A stretch of DNA of 64,000 nucleotides from Klebsiella michiganensis (GCF_002925905.1 NZ_PRDB01000004.1:248001-312000); one strand, 5' to 3'. Shown: positions 24,861-34,474, counted from the first letter of the stretch. The notes: generated by a model from the sequence alone, not told the origin. Made by a program: numbers and translations.

Positions 24861-25421
24861 CTATTTGATGAGCAGTCGCCAGGCGATATCCGCTTCCATT
24901 GTTGTGTTATCGGTATTTCCACTGAACATACTCTCGTTGAGCACGGGGAACAGCATCACGCGAAAACTCATCTGCTTCCCTTGCGGCACAACATTATTTT
25001 CTACGGCGATCACCGCCTCATTGTTACGCACATACAGAGGAGATGTTGTCCCGCTCTCCGGCGTAAAGTTCAGCTGGTCCACTGTTTTTCCAGCGCTGTA
25101 GGACTTGCCATCAACGGTAATATTTTCAACCTTAAGCCCAACACCACCGCGAGCGCCAAACAAAAAGCGACCTTTCTCGCCAGCAGCACCCTGAACCAGC
25201 ACCGCCATCTGATGCATTTCAGAACAGGAAACATTCACATTCACTTCCCACTCAGACAGTTTGTGCCAATTCTGGGTAGTAGAAACAATGTCATCACGGC
25301 GTATCTGGTTATAATCAATTTTTGTCCGGGAGAGCGTAATCTGGCACTCTTCGGCACGAACGGTGCCTGACAGCAGCATTCCCGCAGATAACAGCATCCC
25401 TATCCACTGATTCATCGACAT
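24861..25421 (-). CDS. Minor fimbrial subunit, probable tip or adhesin-like
   Basis: A secreted 186-residue protein, last in the fimbrial operon. A signal peptide (about residues 1-23, ending SGTVRA) precedes a mature domain with two cysteines (in EECQITLS and NVSCSEMH) that could form the pilin disulfide. I do not recognise the family with certainty. It is too short for a two-domain lectin adhesin. It overlaps the usher by 10 bp; GAGGTGG supports the first ATG, while a second ATG two codons on would give an ATGA overlap. Position suggests a tip or terminating subunit. Confidence 0.75.
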   Translation of the reverse strand: MSMNQWIGMLLSAGMLLSGTVRAEECQITLSRTKIDYNQIRRDDIVSTTQNWHKLSEWEVNVNVSCSEMHQMAVLVQGAAGEKGRFLFGARGGVGLKVENITVDGKSYSAGKTVDQLNFTPESGTTSPLYVRNNEAVIAVENNVVPQGKQMSFRVMLFPVLNESMFSGNTDNTTMEADIAWRLLIK

Positions 25422-27826
25422 ACGCCGTCCACCTCTTCGTAAAATGCGTCTTCATCCCTCTTGTCGCTTAAGATGTAATCAATCTTGCACAGTCGGTTAT
25501 TATCGTCGTCCATGACATACAGTGCCGAAACCTGCTCAGCCTCATTGAGGAAAACATGCCCGTCATCCACGCTGGTGACAATATAATTGCCTTTCTCATC
25601 AACGATGGATAATCCCTTATCCAGCGCCCTGTTATCCGCACGCTTAACGCGGATCATCACCCGACGGTTATTCAGGACTTTAAAACCGACTTCGCTCACC
25701 GAAGCATGCGCAGCTGCCACATACTTTGTTCCATTTGCCAGCGTCATACTCGCAGGCAGCTTGTTCGCGTCAATTTCAATGCGCGAATTACGCCACTCAT
25801 TCAGCCCAGGGATAACAGCCTGCCCCCAATAATCGGTCCAGACCGTCCCCTGCGGAGTACTGATTTCAACGCCAGCTTTCGATTCACTCAGTTTTGCAAT
25901 GGCAAACGTATTCCGAATGGTATAAGGCGTGAAGGTGACGCCGCTTTTATGCGCCGCAACCCCACCTGAGAGCGTGGCATTATAATTACGGTGGCGGGAA
26001 CCCACGCGCCCGCCGCCAATGCCTAATCGAGTGTAATGTAAGTTAGTGCTCAGGTTGCCGTTAACGCTATTCTCACTCTCTCCCCTGTCCCGATCGACGG
26101 AGATATAGTAGTAAGAATCCTGTGACAGTGCGCCAGAGTTCTGTACGCCGTAGCTGTTACGGTTGCCCTGTTTACGCATATAGCTACTGACGCGCTGCGA
26201 ACCGCCAAACGGAATGCTCAGGTTAACGTAGAGCAGATCATCATCCTGGCGCCCGTCTTTGTTCCCCATCGCTCTCTGCCAGTTAACAGAAACGGTGGCT
26301 CGATCGAAGCTCCTGCCCCATGAAAGCAACAGGTAGCGGGAATCATTACCCGCCCCTCTGCTTTGGTTGTAGTTAAAACCAGCGCTAAATGTCCCCCCAG
26401 GCGGCGTAAACCAGGCCAAACTGGTGGAATACGTATTGCTATAGGGTTGAAAATCATCGTTCAGCGCGTCCGTCAGTTCACGATAGCCGGGGGTAAAGTG
26501 TGCCGCGCTCGCTGACGCACTTAAAGATTCTGCCAGCTTAAGTGAACTCTGTAGCTCAGTTTTCACACCGCTGTTTTTCTCGCCGAATTTTTCCTGGCTT
26601 GCGGCCACGCTGGTGGAGGCACTCCAGTTATCGGTCAACAGATATTCAGTATGGACGCCGCCGCCAAGGTAATTTTTCGTTGCCGCACCAGAAGCCAGCA
26701 GATTCAGCCGAGGCAATATACGCCAACCGTCAGAGAGGTTAAGCACCCAGGGATTTTCATAATCCCCTTTAATATCGCGTATCTGACCAAAAGAGGCGGC
26801 CAGGCCCTGCGGCCGGGAAAGCTTCCGCGCCATGACGGATGCGGCTGGAACAATAAAGCGATTGCTTGAACCATCGGATTCAATAACCGTCACCTCCAGT
26901 TCCACATTACTGCTCGCTATCGGTACATCATCGAGCGTGAACGGTCCGGCCGGAACCAGCGTGCTGTAGATAAGTCGTCCGCTCTGACGTACCTCCACGC
27001 GGGCCTGAGCATTATGCGCCATTCCTGCAACGCTGACGCCGCTTCCGCTGCCCTGCAAAGCACGGGTAGGCATCAGCTGTACGCCAACGATCGGGGCTCC
27101 GCTCAGGACATATGAGCTGGCATTGATCTCCCCGACCTGCGCAGTCATCTTCAACGCGTCAAAAACGTGCTCGGCAAAGGTGTAAACACTTTCAGCATTC
27201 TTATCGCCATTATCGTCGGTAAGGATATAGCGGCTACGCAACGACCAGTCGCTGATGTTTATGCCCCCTTCCAGACTGGCCTGAGAATAGAGATTGGTAT
27301 CGCTGCCGCCATATTCGCTGCGGGTACTGAACAGGTCATAGTTGAGCAATCCAGCTATTCCGCCGTGCTGAAAGTTTTTGATATCACCATTCATCCCGTT
27401 CAGCGCCTCCGGCGGGAGATACAGTTCGACCATTTCCTGGCCTGGCAGGGCTTTCACTACCGCCTGCGCGTAGTCATTGACGATGTCATGGCACTCTTCA
27501 TTCTTTTTCAGGGGGACCGGCATTAACCCGGAAAACTCAATAAAATCACGATCAACGCACAGCGTACCATCCTCGCCAAAACGCGCCGCGACGGTTCCTT
27601 TATCCTTACCGTTAATCTTCACCTGCACGGAATGCGTACCGGGGAGAAAGCGCGGAGCTCGCGCAAAATAACGGTTGAGATTGACATTCAATCCGCGTGA
27701 CTGAATCATCTCGGTATCAAACGTTATCTCTTTGGCTTGTACATCAACGGAACAGAGCGCAGCCAGCGGCAAGATTCCACACAATGACGCACAGGAGCGA
27801 GAAGTAAGACGGCGTTTTTTAAACAT
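25412..27826 (-). CDS. Fimbrial outer-membrane usher
   Basis: An 804-residue FimD/PapC-type usher, which forms the outer-membrane pore for chaperone-delivered subunits. It has a signal peptide (to about residue 31, VDVQA), an N-terminal chaperone-binding domain with Cys (GTLCVDRDFI, EECHDIV), a long beta-barrel with the plug region (GPFTLDDVPIASSNVELEVTV), and C-terminal domains ending with a Cys pair (NNRLCKI, DGVCR). The family and the locus beside gltBD suggest relation to E. coli YhcD (793 residues), but I cannot confirm orthology. Frame intact. Confidence 0.9.
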   Translation of the reverse strand: MFKKRRLTSRSCASLCGILPLAALCSVDVQAKEITFDTEMIQSRGLNVNLNRYFARAPRFLPGTHSVQVKINGKDKGTVAARFGEDGTLCVDRDFIEFSGLMPVPLKKNEECHDIVNDYAQAVVKALPGQEMVELYLPPEALNGMNGDIKNFQHGGIAGLLNYDLFSTRSEYGGSDTNLYSQASLEGGINISDWSLRSRYILTDDNGDKNAESVYTFAEHVFDALKMTAQVGEINASSYVLSGAPIVGVQLMPTRALQGSGSGVSVAGMAHNAQARVEVRQSGRLIYSTLVPAGPFTLDDVPIASSNVELEVTVIESDGSSNRFIVPAASVMARKLSRPQGLAASFGQIRDIKGDYENPWVLNLSDGWRILPRLNLLASGAATKNYLGGGVHTEYLLTDNWSASTSVAASQEKFGEKNSGVKTELQSSLKLAESLSASASAAHFTPGYRELTDALNDDFQPYSNTYSTSLAWFTPPGGTFSAGFNYNQSRGAGNDSRYLLLSWGRSFDRATVSVNWQRAMGNKDGRQDDDLLYVNLSIPFGGSQRVSSYMRKQGNRNSYGVQNSGALSQDSYYYISVDRDRGESENSVNGNLSTNLHYTRLGIGGGRVGSRHRNYNATLSGGVAAHKSGVTFTPYTIRNTFAIAKLSESKAGVEISTPQGTVWTDYWGQAVIPGLNEWRNSRIEIDANKLPASMTLANGTKYVAAAHASVSEVGFKVLNNRRVMIRVKRADNRALDKGLSIVDEKGNYIVTSVDDGHVFLNEAEQVSALYVMDDDNNRLCKIDYILSDKRDEDAFYEEVDGVCR

Positions 27827-27835
27827 AGACGCTTC

Positions 27836-28546
27836 TTATTTTGCATTCAGGTCCGAAATAAAACTAGGCACTTCAATACCATAGCGGCTAGCAGGATAGA
27901 ATTGAACTTTATTATCACCATTAATATTTTTTGAAACGGTGATATTTAACGTTTCTCCTGGCAAGATGTAACTTTTACTAATATGCCCCTTCGTACCAGA
28001 GGGAAGAAAAACTATCTCGGGAGCCAGACGAACGACATATTTATCAGGATTGACGACTTTTGCAGTATTTCCTGAGCCTGACCACTGCAGATACTTCCAC
28101 GCATCAGTCACAACGGGAAGGCCCGCGGGGCGAATCAGCACGGGTAAATCCTGACGAATATTGAAGCCGATTTTAATTCTTTTATTTTCACTTTTTGGCG
28201 GAATGCCTTCAAACGTCACGCGTTTAAAATGCTCGACGTCCAATGGTTTATTATTCTGCAGAATAAAACGGATTTGTTGCGTTTGCCCGGGTTCTACGCG
28301 AACCACGGGTTGCGTAGGTATTAGCTTTAAATCCTTACTTTCATCAGGCAAATCAACAACCGTTGTATACAATAATGCGGGGTGCGCATCCGTATTTTTC
28401 ACGTTCATTGTGCCACTGTGAGTCGCCTCATCAATGACTAATAAACTTGTTTCCGGCACCATTCCTTCAGAAAAAACAGAGAGTGAGACAAAAGAGAAAA
28501 TAGAACAAATAATAATTTTGGCAGATGAATAATTAAAAAAACGCAA
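27836..28546 (-). CDS. Periplasmic fimbrial chaperone
   Basis: A PapD-family chaperone that folds pilins by donor-strand complementation. Conserved pieces are PVVRVEPGQTQQIRFIL and the G1-strand region VLIRPAGLP; the family phrase usually ending in EIPP is here FEGIPP. I chose a TTG start at 28546: AAGGGG lies 7 nt upstream, and the product opens with a proper signal peptide (RFFNYSSAKIIICSIFSFVSL). A GTG at 28585 has no SD and would put 13 residues in front. About 236 residues, similar in size to E. coli YhcA. Confidence 0.88.
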   Translation of the reverse strand: MRFFNYSSAKIIICSIFSFVSLSVFSEGMVPETSLLVIDEATHSGTMNVKNTDAHPALLYTTVVDLPDESKDLKLIPTQPVVRVEPGQTQQIRFILQNNKPLDVEHFKRVTFEGIPPKSENKRIKIGFNIRQDLPVLIRPAGLPVVTDAWKYLQWSGSGNTAKVVNPDKYVVRLAPEIVFLPSGTKGHISKSYILPGETLNITVSKNINGDNKVQFYPASRYGIEVPSFISDLNAK

Positions 28547-28589
28547 AACAAACCCCTTGGATAATTCACACCCCGTGTTAACCACGACA

Positions 28590-28630
28590 ATAAAAATGGG
28601 AGCAGCCCAAAATAGTCGCTCCCATTTTAT
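28590..28630 (-). terminator. Attenuator/terminator between pilin and chaperone genes
   Basis: AAAATGGGAGC (28593-28603) and GCTCCCATTTT (28618-28628) form a perfect 11-bp stem with a 14-nt loop; on the minus strand TTTTTATTG follows. It is placed to stop most transcripts after the major pilin, giving excess pilin over chaperone, usher and tip. Confidence 0.8.
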
Positions 28631-28652
28631 TAATAGCCTATGGTATCAATAA

Positions 28653-29330
28653 TTACAGATAACGCAGGCTGATAGTCAGCTCACCATCCAGCGCAGTGTC
28701 ATCAGTAATAGCCAGCGTGCTGGTGTTTTGAATAGCCAGAGACGTTACCAGTGGGAAAGTCGCGGTTTTGAATGCAACCGGAGCTTCAGAACCGAAGGCC
28801 GCAACAGAAAAGTCGCGGAAAGTGCCTGCGGTGATACCGCCGGTGCTCTTGGCCCACTTAACACCTGAGTCATAATAATCAGCGCTAATAGCGGTCACAC
28901 CTTCGCCGTCAGCGGTTACGCTATCCACTTTTACGAACATGCCATAAGAACCAATATTGACGTTACCCGCTTTGCCCACGCCGTAAGTCACGCGCTCATC
29001 ATCCAGGGAGTTACCAAGAGCAGTAGCATTTTCAACGGTTAATTTAGCATTAGAACTGCTACGCTCATCAATCAAATTCCAGGATAATTTGGTTGCAGCA
29101 GTACAGTTAATGGTCAGGTTGATATTTTTCTGCCCCAGCTGATTAACCGCTGTGGAAGATAATTCACCGAGGTTAATCGTGCCATAGTCCACCACGCCGC
29201 CATTATCCAGAGTGGGTGTGCATGCTGCGTTTGTTAAAGTACCCTTTACTTTTAATACAGCAGTAGGATTAGCAGCAATAGCCGAAGTCGCGCTCATTGC
29301 CAGAATGGCAGCCAGAAGTGTTTTTTTCAT
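28653..29330 (-). CDS. Major fimbrial subunit, GltF-like (DUF1120-type)
   Basis: A 225-residue secreted pilin, first in the operon. The signal peptide MKKTLLAAILAMSATSAIA is followed by a cysteine pair (NAACTPTL, INCTAAT). The motif ACTPTLDNGGVVDYG and the C-terminus LDGELTISLRYL closely resemble my recollection of E. coli GltF (ACTPVVTGGGIVDYG; LDGNVTISVQYL), which is encoded just after gltD there. The alternating hydrophobic C-terminal strand ending in Tyr-Leu is typical of chaperone-usher subunits. SD AAGGAT precedes the ATG. Base composition is more A+T-rich than the flanking backbone. Confidence 0.88.
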   Translation of the reverse strand: MKKTLLAAILAMSATSAIAANPTAVLKVKGTLTNAACTPTLDNGGVVDYGTINLGELSSTAVNQLGQKNINLTINCTAATKLSWNLIDERSSSNAKLTVENATALGNSLDDERVTYGVGKAGNVNIGSYGMFVKVDSVTADGEGVTAISADYYDSGVKWAKSTGGITAGTFRDFSVAAFGSEAPVAFKTATFPLVTSLAIQNTSTLAITDDTALDGELTISLRYL

Positions 29331-30050
29331 GAGTCAATCCTTAACGTATAATATATTTACATATCTAATAAACGCATTTTAAAAGAAAGAGCGTGTCTTA
29401 AATACGAAACGGATAATACGTTAAAGGGTACAATAAAATACACTTAGAAAAATTAACTTTAAATGTAGAAGAACTTAATCAATAGTTAATTCTTATGATT
29501 ACTTTTTTGCAACTCACGAAAACAAAAAAAACAATAATGAATCGTAGCAAAAACCCAACGATTTTGCGCCTTAACATGGATATTCATTGACTTTGATTAT
29601 AAAACCGTCATAAACGATAAAAATAATATTGATATATTTTATCATCATAGCGGCAATAAAACACCATTATTCCGAACAGTCATTTACAAGGAAAATAAGT
29701 TAATATCAAATACTCGCATATTAATTATATGAATTCAATAAATTCACATAAATTTCTCGCACTATATTATAATTTCAGCCACCCCCTGATGTATTACAGA
29801 CTCAGCAAGCTCTTTCGCTCATCGGCAACCCAGCTTAATAGCTTAATTAAAGACGTACCAGATAGCGGATATACACTTAAAAGGGGGTGGAAAGGGAATA
29901 CAATCAACCCAGGAGCCCTACACGGAGTGTAGTAGAAATATGAGGTTTATTAGCGGAGTTTGAAATCAACGCCACGTACCCGCATCGGAGAGTATGAAAT
30001 AGAGAATTAAAGCGGGGATGCTTTACGGTAATCACGGTGAATGGCAGAAA
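29331..30050. promoter_or_regulatory. A+T-rich intergenic region upstream of the fimbrial operon
   Basis: About 720 bp, markedly A+T-rich, with no convincing gene. It must contain the pilin promoter (near 29340-29470) and is a likely H-NS target. A small frame at 29729-29932 (67 codons) has a tail, SGYTLKRGW, faintly like the end of an OmpR-type winged helix; it has no good SD and could be a remnant of a lost regulator. The nan genes seen here in E. coli are absent. Confidence 0.5.
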
Positions 30051-30076
30051 GTAAAACAGGCCCCGAAGGGCCTGAT
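30050..30076 (-). terminator. Terminator of the sspAB operon
   Basis: AGGCCCC-GAA-GGGCCT-type stem at 30058-30073 directly after the sspB stop; on the minus strand GTTTTAC follows. Confidence 0.75.
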
Positions 30077-30081
30077 AAACA

Positions 30082-30573
30082 TTATTTAACGACGCGCAGC
30101 GCCGGACGCCCGCCGCGAGGAGGCGGCGTATCGTCGGGATCGTCGTCGTGATTATCCGGCTTATCGCCATCGATCACCGACATGACCGTTTCGCTGTCAG
30201 GCAGCTCTTCGTCATCGTTCAGGCTAGTGACATCTTCATCATAAGCCGCTTCTGGTTCGAACATGGTTCCCGCACCATTCTCGCGCGCGTAAACCGCCAG
30301 CACGGCCGCCATCGGCACGGAGACATTGCGCGGCACGCCGCCAAAGCGCGCGTTAAAACGCACTTCGTCGTTGGCCAGCTCGAGGTTACCGACAGCACGT
30401 GGGGCAATATTGAGAACAATTTGCCCATCGCGAGCGTACTCCATCGGGACCATTACGCCCGGCAGAGTGACGTCAACGACCAGATGCGGAGTCAGCTGGT
30501 TATCCAGCAGCCACTCATAGAACGCTCGTAACAGGTACGGGCGACGCGGCGTCAGCTGTGATACATCCATCAT
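30082..30573 (-). CDS. sspB: ClpXP adaptor protein SspB
   Basis: SspB delivers ssrA-tagged proteins (and the RseA fragment) to ClpXP. The 163 residues (E. coli 165) contain the folded tag-binding domain (YLLRAFYEWLLDNQLTPHL) and a flexible acidic tail that ends in the ClpX-binding module GGRPALRVVK. It follows sspA with no gap. Degradation of RseA by this route links it functionally to degS, also in this window. Confidence 0.97.
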   Translation of the reverse strand: MMDVSQLTPRRPYLLRAFYEWLLDNQLTPHLVVDVTLPGVMVPMEYARDGQIVLNIAPRAVGNLELANDEVRFNARFGGVPRNVSVPMAAVLAVYARENGAGTMFEPEAAYDEDVTSLNDDEELPDSETVMSVIDGDKPDNHDDDPDDTPPPRGGRPALRVVK

Positions 30574-31212
30574 TTAGCCCCGACCGAGACGCATTTCACG
30601 TTCGGCTTCAGTTAAAGAAGCGAGGAAAGAGTCGCGCTCAAACACGCGAGTCATATAGCCTTTAAGCTCTTTCGCGCCAGCACCGACCAGCTCTACGCCG
30701 AGAACCGGCAGACGCCACAGCAGCGGTGCCAGATAGCAGTCTACCAGGCTGAACTCATCGCTCAGGAAGTAGGGCTTCTGGGTGAATACTGGCGCAATCG
30801 CCTGCAGTTCTTCACGCAGCTGCTTACGCGCAGTATCAGCCTGCGCAGCGGTACCGGTCTGAATGGTATTCATCAACGAATACCAGTCCTTTTCGATACG
30901 GTGCATGTACAGACGGCTTTCCCCACGCGCCACCGGATAAACCGGCATTAGCGGCGGATGCGGGAAACGCTCATCCAGGTATTCCATAATGATGCGAGAT
31001 TCCCACAGAGTGAGCTCACGATCCACAAGCGTCGGTACGCTTTGATTCGGGTTGAGGTCAATCAGATCCTGAGGCGGGTTGTCCTTCTCCACGTGCTCTA
31101 TCTCAAAACTAACACCTTTTTCGGCCAGCACGATGCGGACCTGATGGCTATAGATGTCAGTAGGACCAGAAAACAGCGTCATTACCGAACGTTTGTTGGC
31201 AGCGACAGCCAT
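30574..31212 (-). CDS. sspA: Stringent starvation protein A
   Basis: SspA is a GST-fold protein without glutathione transferase activity that binds RNA polymerase, lowers H-NS levels in stationary phase and supports acid tolerance and phage P1 late transcription. The 212 residues match E. coli (LFSGPTDIYSHQVRIVLAEKG; the surface loop PHPPLMPVYPV). It forms an operon with sspB. Confidence 0.97.
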   Translation of the reverse strand: MAVAANKRSVMTLFSGPTDIYSHQVRIVLAEKGVSFEIEHVEKDNPPQDLIDLNPNQSVPTLVDRELTLWESRIIMEYLDERFPHPPLMPVYPVARGESRLYMHRIEKDWYSLMNTIQTGTAAQADTARKQLREELQAIAPVFTQKPYFLSDEFSLVDCYLAPLLWRLPVLGVELVGAGAKELKGYMTRVFERDSFLASLTEAEREMRLGRG

Positions 31213-31465
31213 GAAAACCTCCAGGTATATTCAGAATTTTTGTACTGCTGCCGACCACGCATGGCCAGCCAGATGTAAAAACCCCATTTGCGTGACTTCA
31301 TTTCGTTCGTCATCCAAACAAAAAATGAACAATCACCTGCATTTGGGCAGAAAATTGGATGATAGTTTACCAGATTTTGAAGACGTTGTGGTGAGGGGAT
31401 TCTGGAAATGCTGAAAAAGTGGTAATAATGGGGCGTTTGTAGAGGGAAAATGGCAAATTTATCCA
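31213..31465 (-). promoter_or_regulatory. sspA promoter and leader region
   Basis: About 250 bp between the rpsI terminator and sspA with no gene. A -10-like TAAACT (minus strand, 31364-31369) is the best promoter candidate, implying a leader of roughly 145 nt. I see no strong hairpin in it. Confidence 0.4.
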
Positions 31466-31495
31466 TAAAAAAACCCGCCGAAGCGGGTTTTTTCG
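31466..31495 (-). terminator. Terminator of rplM-rpsI
   Basis: AACCCGC and GCGGGTT around CGAA, flanked by A-run and T-run, so it could act in both directions. It lies about 30 bp beyond the rpsI stop. Confidence 0.88.
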
Positions 31496-31523
31496 CAAAT
31501 TGTTCTGCGTGAGCAGAAAACAA

Positions 31524-31919
<396 letters not shown>

Positions 31920-31931
31920 CTATAATCCCGA

Positions 31932-32384
<453 letters not shown>

Positions 32385-32524
32385 TTACACGTTGGTGAAC
32401 ACCCAAACGTTTAGTCAGTTGAGGTTCACACGACATTGTCCAGCAAACCTACCCCTTCGAATAGCCTATGCCGGCACATAGAAAGTTTTGGGAAAAAAAC
32501 CTTCTCGTAACGTGGGGTCGCAAG

Positions 32525-32530
32525 ATTATA
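32525..32530 (-). promoter_or_regulatory. -10 element of the rplM-rpsI promoter
   Basis: A perfect TATAAT on the minus strand about 165 bp upstream of rplM. No good -35 is seen; a GGGGTC/GACCCC inverted repeat (32539-32557) covers the spacer and may be the zapE 3' hairpin. Confidence 0.5.
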
Positions 32531-32579
32531 GAGAAGTCGGGGTCAAAGATCGACCCCTTTATGTGATTTGTCCCCGGTT

Positions 32580-33713
32580 TTACCCCGCCAGGTGTTCCCG
32601 CTTCAGATACTCCTCGCTCTGCATCTCCTGCAGGCGCGATAAACAGCGCTGGAACTCGAATTTTAATCTCTCGCCCTGATAGATCTCATACAGCGGTACC
32701 GCCGCGCTGACCACCAGCTTGACGTGGCGCTCATAGAACTCATCGACCAGGGCGATAAAGCGCCGCGCCTCGCTCTCCATCAGCCCGGTCATCACCGGCA
32801 CATCAAAGAGCATCACGGTATGAAACAGACGCGAGAGCGCAATATAGTCGTGCTGGCTACGCGCATCCACGCACAGCGTGGAGAAGGAAGCCGCCAGCGT
32901 CTGGTTCTCAACGCCCAGCGTCGGCAGCGGGCGATGGTTGATCTCCAGCGTTGGCATCTGCTCGCGCTTTGCCCCCGCCAGCGCCAGCCACAGTTTATCC
33001 ATCTGCTGCTGCGTCTCAGCGTTCAGCGGCGACAGCCACAAATGCGCCTGGGTTAGCGTGCGCAGGCGGTAATCAATACCGGCGTCGACATTCATCACAT
33101 CGCAATGCTGTTTAATGGCGTCGATGGCGGGCAGGAAACGAGCGCGCTGAAGGCCGTTGCGGTACAGCTCGTCAGGCGGAATATTCGACGTCGCCACCAG
33201 GGTTATGCCGCGGGCAAATAGCGCTTTCATCAGGCCGCCCAGCAGCATTGCATCGGTAATATCAGAAACGAAAAACTCATCGAAGCAGAGCACATCGGTT
33301 TCAGCTTTAAAGCGATCCGCGACGATTTCCAGCGGATCGCTGTGCCCCTGCAGCGTCGTTAACTCTTCATGAACCCGCAGCATAAAGCGATGAAAGTGCA
33401 GACGTTGTTTACGTTCTCCCGGCAAACTTTGATAGAACAGATCCATCAACCAGGTTTTTCCTCTGCCGACGCCGCCCCACATATAGAGGCCGCGAACGGC
33501 AGCCGTTTCGGCAACGGGTTCGCGCTTGCCCAGCAGTTTGCCGAATTTGGCCCGCAGACCGCCGCCGGTTTGCGGCGCGACCGAAGGTTTATTCTGCAGT
33601 TCTTGATAAATCGTATCGAGGCGGCTGACCGCTTCTCGCTGGACGTCGTCAGGTTGATGGCTCCCCTCCTTGAGAGAGGAAAGGTAACGCGATGTTGGGG
33701 ACAGGCTTTGCAT
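32580..33713 (-). CDS. zapE: Cell division protein ZapE (AFG1-like ATPase)
   Basis: ZapE is a Z-ring-associated ATPase needed under anaerobic or heat stress. The 377 residues (E. coli 375) carry Walker A GGVGRGKTWL, Walker B VLCFDEFF and the sensor phrase LVATSNIPPDELY. The C-terminus (SEEYLKREHLAG) matches E. coli. It is divergent from zapG across about 190 bp. Confidence 0.96.
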   Translation of the reverse strand: MQSLSPTSRYLSSLKEGSHQPDDVQREAVSRLDTIYQELQNKPSVAPQTGGGLRAKFGKLLGKREPVAETAAVRGLYMWGGVGRGKTWLMDLFYQSLPGERKQRLHFHRFMLRVHEELTTLQGHSDPLEIVADRFKAETDVLCFDEFFVSDITDAMLLGGLMKALFARGITLVATSNIPPDELYRNGLQRARFLPAIDAIKQHCDVMNVDAGIDYRLRTLTQAHLWLSPLNAETQQQMDKLWLALAGAKREQMPTLEINHRPLPTLGVENQTLAASFSTLCVDARSQHDYIALSRLFHTVMLFDVPVMTGLMESEARRFIALVDEFYERHVKLVVSAAVPLYEIYQGERLKFEFQRCLSRLQEMQSEEYLKREHLAG

Positions 33714-33803
33714 GATCTAATTGTTATTCCTTGAAAACCGTAATGCCGTAGCTCACGATTGACGAAAAAAAGGCCGCTCTACACTACGTGATGATACGCC
33801 AGG

Positions 33804-33834
33804 ATTCCACTTCTGTGGAATTAGCGGTTATAGT
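33804..33834 (+). promoter_or_regulatory. Probable zapG promoter with palindrome
   Basis: TATAGT at 33829-33834 is a -10 candidate. A perfect inverted repeat ATTCCAC-TTCT-GTGGAAT (33804-33821) overlaps the expected -35 region and could be a protein-binding site in the zapE/zapG divergent region. Confidence 0.4.
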
Positions 33835-33903
33835 GGCACTATCGGGCGCAGGCGGAGAGCCTCACAGCCACCCTACGGAACCACAAAACAACGGGAGATG
33901 TTC

Positions 33904-34302
33904 ATGACCTGGGAATACGCGCTAATTGGGCTAGTTGTCGGCATCATTATCGGCGCCGTCGCGATGCGTTTTGGCAATCGCAAATTACGCCAACAGCAGG
34001 CGCTGCAGTTCGAACTGGAAAAGAATAAAGCAGAGCTGGAAGAGTACCGCGAAGAGCTGGTGAGCCATTTTGCCCGGAGCGCAGAGCTGCTGGATAACAT
34101 GGCGCATGATTACCGCCAGCTGTATCAGCATATGGCGAAAAGCTCCAACAACCTGCTGCCGGACAGCATGGCGGACGCCAACCCGTTCCGCAATCGTCTG
34201 GAAGAGTCCGAAGCGGGCAACGATCAGGCCCCGGTCCAGATGCCGCGCGACTACTCTGAAGGCGCATCCGGTCTGCTGCGCGGCGGCGTAAAGCGCGACT
34301 AA
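33904..34302 (+). CDS. zapG: Inner-membrane protein ZapG (YhcB)
   Basis: A DUF1043 protein linking cell division and envelope growth. The start at 33904 (MTWEYALIGLVVG) has GGGAG 6 nt upstream and gives 132 residues as in E. coli; the ATG two codons earlier sits on the SD. One N-terminal membrane helix (about 4-20) is followed by a coiled coil (QQQALQFELEKNKAELEEYR) and a disordered tail. Confidence 0.96.
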   Translation: MTWEYALIGLVVGIIIGAVAMRFGNRKLRQQQALQFELEKNKAELEEYREELVSHFARSAELLDNMAHDYRQLYQHMAKSSNNLLPDSMADANPFRNRLEESEAGNDQAPVQMPRDYSEGASGLLRGGVKRD

Positions 34303-34330
34303 ACCGGCAACGACAGTAAAAATATTTTCC

Positions 34331-34353
34331 GGGCGCACCCTCTGCGCCCGTTT
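34331..34353 (+). terminator. Probable terminator after zapG
   Basis: GGGCGCA (34331-34337) and TGCGCCC (34343-34349) form a 7-bp stem followed by GTTT; the short U-run makes it weak. Confidence 0.5.
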
Positions 34354-34474
34354 CCACCTTCCATCCCAGCTACAATTTAACGATTGCCCACGTTGTTACC
34401 GGGTCGAAAATTCAATAACATCAGGCCATTCGGGACGTTTACCATACACCTTAGGTTACGAGAGCCAGCAACTA

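Noticed and set aside
24861-30081. Mobile element or prophage at the A+T-rich fimbrial region
   Set aside because: No integrase, transposase, tRNA target or flanking direct repeat was seen; only the composition suggests transfer.
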